A DNA stretch of 64,000 bases, taken from assembly GCA_019671135.1 (NCBI GenBank), contig JAHRHY010000004.1, positions 1,550,001-1,614,000 of the forward strand. Reading direction: 5' to 3'. The position numbers were made by a program, and so were the translations under genes. Source of the stretch: Linnemannia hyalina. Lineage: Eukaryota > Mortierellomycota > Mortierellomycetes > Mortierellales > Mortierellaceae. The notes under the pieces are model-generated. The model worked only from the letters and a program-made list of their open reading frames with translations. It ran no database searches and had not been told where the DNA came from. The stretch's first letter is position 1. Each line of letters opens with the position of its first letter. This document shows, one piece after another, positions 57,046 through 64,000 of this stretch.

Positions 57046-59397
57046 CTAATACTTCTCCGTCTCGCGGTCTCCATACCCATCCTCAGTCTTGTAACCACGA
57101 GCAATACCAGCACGCCCTTCGGTCGCAAGCTCAACAGGCGTCTCGCCCAAATTGACTTCCAACCCTTTGAACTGCCTCGACTGCAAGTACTCCCCAGAAG
57201 CGCTCGACATCAGCGTGGCAACACTGGTGTTCTTGTCCCTCAACGTCAGATCCTTGGATCCTTCAATCAGAGCCGACAGCTCTTTGGAATCCTCCTTGTT
57301 GGTCGTATACTTCTTGGACTGCTTGAACTGTCCCGTCACCAACGAGAAATGAGGACGATCATCCTCGTCGCTATCAACATCCGACCCGTCTTCATCCTCC
57401 CGATCCGAGGCCGCGTCCAGTTGGGCCTGAGAGATCTTGATCTTGTCCATACCAATTTTGTCGTCGTCCGGCAGGAGCTCCTGGAAATTCGTCACATAGT
57501 CGCCCGTCCACTCTCTGGACTTGCTGAGCGCAATCTCGAGCTCGTAAGGGGTCACGATGGGCCGGTAGAACTCCTTGCTGTCGATCAAACTGTTCTCGGG
57601 ACAGGCCACGTACACAAAGCAGTCGATTTCCATAAAGTTAGCCATCTTGGCCACGTTCAGCTTGCCCATCACAAACGTGTATGCCTTCTTGCCCTTGGAC
57701 TCGATCAACAACTTCAAGTGTTGAATCATCGTCATATACGACGCTAGATACCCCCACGTGAAAAAGAAAAAGGTACACATTAGTCTCAGTCTAGTGCCAC
57801 ATATTGAATAGACCGCAACAAGGCGACGCGTCATGCTAGATATTCAACTTACCGACACCCAAGGTTCCGATAGCGATTCCAATGACATCAGCATCCTTGG
57901 CCTTCTGGACCAAAAAGTATCGACGCATCAGAGCCCTGTTGACCTGTGCAGACTCGAGACGACCTTGCTTCTTCTCTGGGTTGTACGAGTACGTATCACA
58001 CTTGCTGTGGGTCATCATGATGTTGGATAGCGTGGGGCTCTCATCTCCAATGTAGAAAATCGTGTAGTCCTCGATACTGTCACCCTCGGGCAAGTTATAA
58101 GTCCGACCAAACCGCCTCCTCTTGTTGTTGCCGGGTGTCTCCTCCGTTGTCGTCATTCCTGTTGATATTGCTCCTGCCTGTTGCATAGTCGATGTAGCCT
58201 TGGCACATCCCCCGGTTGAACTGCCACATGCCACATCACCCGACTTTTCGCCACTCTGACAGCAGGATGATGATGATGATTCTGTCGAGCTTGCCTGCTT
58301 ATTGCCACAGCACACGGACTCGGACTTTTTCTGGCAGCAGCCTCCAGCAGCCTTTGATACATCCTGACTCGAGAGCACATAGCCGAGGTTGGACTCTGTC
58401 TCGACTCTTGACTTGACAATGTTGGTATAGCTCTTCTCACCCTCCAATGTTGACAGTAGGCTCTCTATTGTGTCGCAGTTCATGAAAATTCAGTATAGAA
58501 TTAATGTCACGCGACACTTCTCCACTTTGCTCAGACCACAGCGGCAATCCTTTGACACCGAGTGACCCTTACCGACACAGTGGGCGTAAATAACGTCGTA
58601 CATCAAGATGACTTTCTGAGCCTTGTCCTTTGCAAAGAATCCGTCAAACACTGTGGCGCAATCCTGAACATCCACTGGCTGCTTTCCGAAAACATAAATA
58701 ACAGGGAGTCGTGATGTTCTATGGCACAAAGAAAGGTATGTTCAAAGAGGTGTCGTGGTGAGTTCGAAAGGTTCGGTATCAATTGCTGCTAATATGTAAA
58801 AATAACTCAAGCTGGACAAGAACTTACGGGCTCTGGCAAGACCGACCATAGTGGATGATGGCATCGGCAGAGATGTGCTGCGCTGCAACCTCGTCCACAC
58901 AACAGCTACACAAGTCAGTCGAAAACAAGGAAAAACAGAGCTCGTCAGCCAGTTGACAATCTCCACATGAACGCAACATCCTGTGTAATTGATCCATGCC
59001 TCACCTTCCGTAGGAGGTATCTGCCAAGATGAAGACAGAGCTACCGGTCTGGTTCCTGATCAATTGAGCCACAAGTCCAGAGTCGGGCAACAATTCGTCC
59101 GGGAACTGCAACGCAATCTATGAGTGCAAAACGAAGAATTCAGTCAGTCCCTGGAGTCTGTGTATTGGCAATATGCATCTTCATTTCTGATACAACAGAC
59201 AGATAAGGCATTACTCGCTTGTAGCCTCGGTCCTTGATAGCTCCGACGGTGCGCTCAATTTCGTAGATGTCCGAGCAAGCCTTGATCTTGTCCTGAGCCT
59301 CGGATGCTAGTTTGCTGTGATGTACTTCAAGCTGGCGGGCAATGACCGCCGAGCCATCGTCGGCAAAGTTGGAAGGTCCTGAGAGCGAGTTGGACAT
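57046..59397 (-). CDS. DPH2: DPH2, diphthamide biosynthesis subunit
   Basis: Six exons (59397-59215, 59117-59005, 58905-58828, 58718-58573, 58464-57853, 57743-57046) give 609 aa. DPH2 pairs with DPH1 in the iron-sulphur enzyme that moves the 3-amino-3-carboxypropyl group from S-adenosylmethionine to a His of elongation factor 2, the first diphthamide step. Family motifs in order: [128 protein letters not shown] and the C-terminal [12 protein letters not shown] and [10 protein letters not shown]. An insertion at about residues 215-264 carries eight Cys, six of them in CC pairs, in Ser/Gly/Lys-rich sequence; I know no counterpart in other DPH2 proteins. The longer-than-usual size comes mostly from this and from an acidic insert near the C-terminus. 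Confidence 0.93.
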
Positions 59398-59667
59398 TAG
59401 TGTGTATGTCGGATGAGGAGCGTGGGATAGAGGTGAGAGTATGAACACTTGTGGAGCAGAACTTTTTTTCTTGGGAAGAGAAGAGGGCAAAGCGCGGTTC
59501 AGCAGTCACCTCCATAGGAATAAGCCACACCCGGACATGCCAGGCACAAACAACGCTCCATTCTACGTTCTATGCCTACTTGCCTACATAACCTCAGTCA
59601 ACACCACTACTCCTCTCTCCTCTCCTCTCTTTGACCGACAGCAGCTCCTTCTCGAATAGCGACCACC
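59398..59667. promoter_or_regulatory. short divergent promoter between DPH2 and mitochondrial uS12
   Basis: Only 270 bases separate the two start codons, so the genes probably share a promoter region. The uS12m leader (59570-59660) is C/T-rich. Both products serve translation, in cytosol and mitochondrion. Confidence 0.5.
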
Positions 59668-60192
59668 ATGTTCAACCTGCGATCCCTCATGGCTGCATTG
59701 CCAACCCGCACAACCGCCCTCAGAACCCCATTAGCCACCACCACCACCCCCGTCACATCCATGCTCCGCCAGATTCACTTCAACAACACCCTCCACCAAC
59801 AGACCCGATCCATGGCCTCGCTCAACCAGGTCATGCGCGGCTGCCGCAAGACCTTCAAGAAGGACTCCAAATCTCCCGCCCTCGACGCCTGCTTCCAAAA
59901 GAAGGGCGTCTGCGTCCGTGTCTTCACCCAGAAGCCCCGTAAGCCCAACTCGGCCGTCCGTAAGGTCGCCCGTGTCAAGCTCTCGAACGACAAGGTCGTC
60001 AACGCCTATATCCCTGGTGAGGGCCACAACCTCCAGGAGCATTCCGTCGTTCTCGTTCGCGGCGGTCGTGTTCCCGATCTTCCCGGAGTCCGTTATCATT
60101 TGGTCCGTGGTGCTATGGATCTCCAGGGTGTCCCCAACAGACGTACCTCCCGCTCAAAATACGGAACCAAGAAGCCCAAGAAGGCCGAGTAG
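59668..60192 (+). CDS. MRPS12: mitochondrial ribosomal protein uS12m
   Basis: One intron-free frame encodes 174 aa. The first about 48 residues are rich in Arg, Thr and Ser without acidic residues, a typical mitochondrial presequence. The rest is the highly conserved S12 core: [80 protein letters not shown] and [11 protein letters not shown]. uS12 lines the decoding centre of the small ribosomal subunit. The codons are strongly C-ending, as in highly expressed genes. AATAAA follows at 60432. Confidence 0.96.
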   Translation: MFNLRSLMAALPTRTTALRTPLATTTTPVTSMLRQIHFNNTLHQQTRSMASLNQVMRGCRKTFKKDSKSPALDACFQKKGVCVRVFTQKPRKPNSAVRKVARVKLSNDKVVNAYIPGEGHNLQEHSVVLVRGGRVPDLPGVRYHLVRGAMDLQGVPNRRTSRSKYGTKKPKKAE

Positions 60193-60558
60193 AGGAACAG
60201 ACGTCTCTCTTTTTGTACATCAACAGATCGCACGGATAGACGGCAACTACGACAACAACATCAGGACGTTTTTTGACGGAGGATCGGACCCAGCGTTTTT
60301 TTTTTCGACCATGGCACCATATCTCAGCATCGCGAGAATTCAATCCCCAATACAACATGGACAAATGGAGGAGGCGTAGTTGAGAGGAGGAGATGAACAT
60401 AGACAGGATCCGGCCAGTGGACCACGATTGTAATAAAATATCAACATATCAAGCATCGCATTCGGGAGTCGCGAACACAATTGTATGTTTTTGCCGTTTT
60501 TCTTTTCGTTTATTTGTTCGGTGGACAATACCTGACCTGGGCATGGCTCCATGAGTGT
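60193..60558. other. convergent 3' region between uS12m and VPS28
   Basis: A 366-base gap that should hold both 3' UTRs. AATAAA at 60432-60437 serves the plus strand. No gene is seen. Confidence 0.5.
60432..60437 (+). terminator. polyadenylation signal AATAAA for uS12m
   Basis: It lies 240 bases after the uS12m stop in the convergent 3' region. Confidence 0.4.
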
Positions 60559-61855
60559 CTACTGGTTATCGAGCCATCCACGGAAGGCAGTATAATTGCT
60601 TTCAAGATCAAACTCCAGCTGTCGCTTTTCCTCCGCGTTCAATTCCTCGCTTGCCTTCATGCCGTTCAGCTTGATCAACCTATTTGTGTTTGACCACAAA
60701 CGTGGATTTAATTAGCATCAACATATTCCATCAACTTCGTGCACCAAAGTACATCTTCCCATGCGATGTGTAAACGTCGTAGCTACCATTCTCGAACTTT
60801 GGCTCTTCCTTCAAAGTCTGCTGGCAAGGAGCGCACATTGTTGAGACTCTGCATCAGATCGGCAAGTAGAGGATGAATTTGGTCCACTGCCGCCATTCCC
60901 AGCTTGAGCACATCCACGACCGTAATATAACTCTACAGTAATCAAAAGTGGGACGAGCCAGACATCAGTGTTAGCTATCGCATTGACCATAAGGACGTAA
61001 AGTCCATATCTCATGACTCAATGAATGTACCTGGACGGTCTCGGCAACGTATTTGGCAGTGCGGTGTCCGTTTGCTTCGTTCGAAACGCCATCGCCAAAC
61101 TCCACGGTCGCCGGCACTCCAATCTTGATCCTCTTAGCTGCTGCCGGGCAATCGAGGTTGTATTCCTTCATGAACTTTTCCAAATCAGGTACCACCTCTC
61201 CGAGCAAACTCGATGCTGTCCTGAACTGTGCAATCAACTGTCGACATGCTGGGGTGTATCTAATATGTTTAACAAGTTGATATGACATTAGTAAGGCTGT
61301 CCGGAGCTACGTTGGCTTTGTGTCCGCTCAATTGAACAAATGCCAGTTGAAGCTATTCCTGTTTTCGTGATATTGGCGTTGTCTGGCTGTTTGTATCCTG
61401 AACGGAATTCACTCCTGTAGGAAGAAAACGTACTCTGTATGGGTGATGGAACTGCGGATGTACGCCAATTCCAGATGCTCTAATACGACAATGATAGAGT
61501 ACAGGTCTGCCATATTGTCCATTTGTGCTCGCTCGCGGTTGTTTGTTGTCAGCCTGATTTCCTCATCCAGATTGATACCAGGCAGTGCTATTACAAACAT
61601 TTGTATGAAATGGAGGTATGAGGTCATGTTAGTTGGGCCTGGTGGTGTCGCCAACTTCTTGGCGGAGGACCTGGTCAGAGTCGCCGCTATGGATTGATAC
61701 AGGGGTCAACAAGAGAAGAGACTGAGAAGTTCCCTACGTCGAGCGTTGTTGTTGTTGGATGCTCCACCGAAGGGAGAGGACCCCGAGAAAGAAGACCCAG
61801 GGGAGGAAGAGCCATTGACGGTGGCCAGGTACTTTTGTGTTTGGTTGAATGACAT
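60559..61855 (-). CDS. VPS28: VPS28, ESCRT-I subunit
   Basis: Five exons (61855-61738, 61686-61434, 61259-61031, 60932-60787, 60679-60559) give 288 aa. VPS28 joins VPS23 and VPS37 in ESCRT-I for multivesicular-body sorting; its C-terminal domain contacts ESCRT-II. Clear homology starts at INLDEEIRLTTNNRERAQMD, then MADLYSIIVVLEHLELAYIR, YTPACRQLIAQFRTASSLLG, MKEYNLDCPAAAKRIKIGVP, and the C-terminal helical bundle SYITVVDVLKLGMAAVDQIH, LPADFEGRAKVREWL, MKASEELNAEEKRQLEFDLE. About 90 residues before this are Ser/Gly/Asn-rich and have no equivalent in animal VPS28. The region TNMTSYLHFIQMFV is in frame but could be an unspliced short intron, so the N-terminal part is less certain. Confidence 0.92.
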
Positions 61856-62226
61856 TTTGCTTGATGTTCGAACGAGAGAGAGAGAGTGCGAGTGTGTGTT
61901 ATGTTCAGTCGCGTTGTTCTGTTGGGCACTCGAGATGATAAGTTTTTGCGCAAGGAGGATAAATGGTGATGAGTGAAGCAGAAAGGGTTGATGGAGTGTT
62001 GGTGTCGAGAGAAGAAGAGAAAGAGCGAAAAGGAGCAAAGGAGTCATCTCCCAACGTGTCCACCCAGCATCCTGACTTGAAGTGGACTGCTTTCTCACAC
62101 AGCACTTCATTTTTCTCGCATAAAAAGTGCTTGGCCCTGGCCGAGATCTCTTCTTTCTTCTTTGCTTTCAGCATTTATTTATTTTTTCGACCGGAAGACA
62201 CATTCACCGACAACATACAAGACAAG
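61856..62226. promoter_or_regulatory. divergent promoter between VPS28 and the SOSS-C-like gene
   Basis: These 371 bases separate two head-to-head start codons and must contain both promoters. No TATA box is obvious. Confidence 0.45.
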
Positions 62227-63197
62227 ATGAACAACTCATTCAGAGGCGGACATGGCAGAGGACCACGAGGGGGAGGCGGCCCTGGAGGAATGGCCTTTCA
62301 GTAAGCAACACATTGCACCCACATTTCAACGTCAACTTCATTTCCAACTCTTTTTCCTTCTCGCCGACCCACAGCGCGCTTTGCCACACATACTATTACC
62401 CACACATACTCGCATGATTCTCACAAACACTCTCATACCCTGTCTTCGCTCTCTCACAAATTCATAGGAACGACATGTCACAACAACAGCAGCAACAGCA
62501 GCAACCCTTCGGATTCCAGCAGCAGCGTGGGTACCCACCACACATGATGCAACAGCCGCCAGGACAACAGCAACAACAACCCCACAACATGCCACAACAG
62601 ATCCAGATCCCAAATAGTCAACAAAGCCAGAGATACATGTCTGGAGGAATGCCCTCCCCCTCACTCGTCCAGCCGAGTTCTATGGGTGGATACCCAGGAA
62701 CAAGTGGATCCGTGGTTGGGTGCGTTAGAGGCTCATCGTCTACTCATTCGAGTTGGATATTACGCGTTCCTTAGGATTCATGGTGGAGAAACTAAACAGA
62801 TTTTCCCACCTTCATCTCATGTAGATCAAACCCCAATGCCACTCAGATGCCCTTTGGACCTCCAGTTAGACCAGTCGATCTAGCACCCAAATCCCACCAC
62901 GACGTAAGTTTTCAATTGCTTTCACACTTTCATCGACACATTTTACTCCGCATTTGCATCGACAATATATACTGAACGATTTTACTTTACTTTTATCAAT
63001 CCTTTTCATCGACAAAAACATAGATTCTGCGCAAACACAACGAAGAATACGCATCGAGACAGACGGCATCCAACGCCGTAAATCAGGCCCAGGGTTTGAC
63101 CCCCGGAACTTATTTTCCAGTACCAAAGGCCAAGCACAACAACACCATCATCCCCGTTCTTCCACGGCCCGTCAATCCATATCCGACAAACGAATAA
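62227..63197 (+). CDS. Gln/Gly-rich protein with SOSS-C/INIP-like C-terminus
   Basis: Four exons (62227-62300, 62468-62719, 62825-62903, 63024-63197) give 192 aa. The N-terminus is RG-rich (MNNSFRGGHGRGPRGGGG), then a Gln/Pro/Met-rich stretch, then VRPVDLAPKSHHD. The last 58 residues are the ordered part: ILRKHNEEYASRQTASNAV, then PGTYFPVPKAKHNNTIIPVL, then PRPVNPYPTNE. The pattern of a Gln/Ala/His-rich helix, an aromatic pair, a short charged gap and a (I/L)(I/L)PVLPR ending resembles animal SOSS complex subunit C (INIP), which binds INTS3 and hSSB1 in the DNA-damage response. This comparison is from memory and needs a profile search. The RG/Q-rich N-terminus is not part of the animal protein. 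Confidence 0.6.
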
Positions 63198-63629
63198 GGA
63201 CAACTACCCCCTCTGGCACACACACAACGCAAAAAACAAAAGTCATGCCAGGCACTTTCCCTCTACACGCAATCCAACTCCATACTCGCACATATGAACC
63301 AATTCTGCTTTTACACTTCAACTCCATACTTAACGTTTGAACAAAAGGCTATTCCAGATACAGCTCGGAGCGACTCCAGCACATTTGCTTTCAACACTCT
63401 GCGAGAATAAAAAAGACGTCCAAAATACTTTTGACTTTGAACTACAGACCAGCACAGGTACTGTACAACGAGCGCAGATAACAAATAACAAGAGTGGATG
63501 ACAGCAAAGAGAACATACAAATGGAAGGGGACATGGAGGTTTATGTTTTGCAAAATGAAAGTGTATTTTGGATTTGCTATTCTGGTTGTGGATAATTACA
63601 AAGGTGTTGTGCTAAAAGTGTACAAGAGT
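63198..63629. other. convergent 3' region between the SOSS-C-like gene and HSP90
   Basis: A 432-base gap that should hold both 3' UTRs. No other gene is seen. Confidence 0.5.
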
Positions 63630-64000
63630 TTAATCGACCTCCTCCATCTCGCCGCCCTCAACAACATCCTCAGCCTCGAGGGCGGGCATGTCAGAGGCAG
63701 TCTCCTCCTCATCGTCATCGATGGCAAGACCGAGCTTGATCATGCGATGGATGCGGTCGGCGAAGGTATCGGTCTTCTCGATGCTGAAGCCAGAGACGAC
63801 GAGGGCAACGTCGTACATCAACAAGGTCAAGTCCTTGACGGTCTTGTCGTTCTTGTCAGCCTCAACCTTGGCCTTGAGGGTCTTAATGATCGAGTTGTTG
63901 GGGTTCAACTCCAAAGACTTCTTGGAGGCCATGTACGAGGACATGGATGAGTCACGGAGAGCCTGGGCCTTCATGATACGCTCCATGTTGGAGGACCAGC
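63630..64000 (-). CDS. HSP90: HSP90 chaperone, C-terminal end (5' part outside the window)
   Basis: The frame enters at the window edge (partial codon, then [16 protein letters not shown]) and ends in the MEEVD motif that docks TPR co-chaperones, which marks the cytosolic HSP90. The visible 122 residues cover the C-terminal dimerisation domain: [38 protein letters not shown] and [15 protein letters not shown], then an acidic linker. HSP90 is an ATP-dependent chaperone of kinases and receptors. No intron is seen in this part. Confidence 0.97.
   Translation of the reverse strand, partial: WSSNMERIMKAQALRDSSMSSYMASKKSLELNPNNSIIKTLKAKVEADKNDKTVKDLTLLMYDVALVVSGFSIEKTDTFADRIHRMIKLGLAIDDDEEETASDMPALEAEDVVEGGEMEEVD

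Noticed and set aside
1..64000. CRISPR arrays, bacterial operons, phage or viral genes
   Set aside because: No regularly spaced direct repeats; genes are intron-rich and monocistronic with eukaryotic signals; no viral or phage protein motif was seen.

Overview
The window looks like nuclear DNA of a filamentous fungus, most likely an early-diverging (Mucoromycota, Mortierella-type) lineage; the lineage is my inference. The signs are many short GT-AG introns (VPS41 has 14, IPO11 has 11), long pyrimidine-rich leaders before start codons, AATAAA signals after stops, Gln/Ser/Thr-rich low-complexity proteins, and fungal genes such as CYK3, a DMA1-type FHA-RING ligase and GIT1-like transporters. I found no tRNA, rRNA, CRISPR array or intact mobile element.

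Layout. 1-1549: 3' end of an IQ-motif, myosin-like gene (+). 3282-5486: low-complexity coiled-coil protein (+). 5611-9938: VPS41 (-), HOPS subunit. 10255-11908: PEX2 (-), peroxisomal RING ligase. 12320-16358: importin-11/KAP120 (+). 16768-18545: DinB-like metal-binding-fold protein (+). 18674-20296 and 21219-23243: tandem GIT1-like MFS transporters (-). 25002-26385: secreted class-2 lipase (-). 26386-31137: 4.75 kb without a supportable gene. 31138-34157: DMT/SLC35-like transporter (+). 34381-38924: FHA-RING E3 ligase (-) with a 1.85 kb intron. 40457-45907: CYK3-like SH3-transglutaminase protein (-). 48251-49507: secreted, dibasic-punctuated repeat precursor (+). 49755-52590: ABC-F ATPase (-). 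53085-54808: unrecognised gene (-). 56356-56823: possible small two-exon gene (+). 57046-59397: DPH2 (-). 59668-60192: mitochondrial uS12 (+). 60559-61855: VPS28 (-), ESCRT-I. 62227-63197: Gln/Gly-rich protein with a SOSS-C/INIP-like C-terminus (+). 63630-64000: C-terminal end of HSP90 (-).

The genes are mostly unrelated housekeeping functions: vesicle traffic (VPS41, VPS28), peroxisome import (PEX2), nuclear import (IPO11), translation (DPH2, ABC-F, uS12m), cytokinesis and mitotic control (CYK3, DMA-type), nutrient uptake (MFS pair, lipase, DMT). There is no operon logic; neighbours are tandem, convergent or divergent, and some may share short promoters (PEX2/IPO11, DPH2/uS12m, VPS28/SOSS-C-like).

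The strongest candidate for something undescribed is the 418-residue secreted protein at 48251-49507. It has a signal peptide, six diverged copies of an N-x-x-D-N-S-centred unit each opening at a dibasic Kex2-type site, and paired repeats whose DNA differs almost only at synonymous positions. Also worth a look are the SOSS-C-like tail at 62227-63197, the eight-cysteine insertion in DPH2, and the short split gene at 56356. Exon boundaries were read by eye from GT/AG sites and checked for frame; each multi-exon CDS below sums to a whole number of codons.
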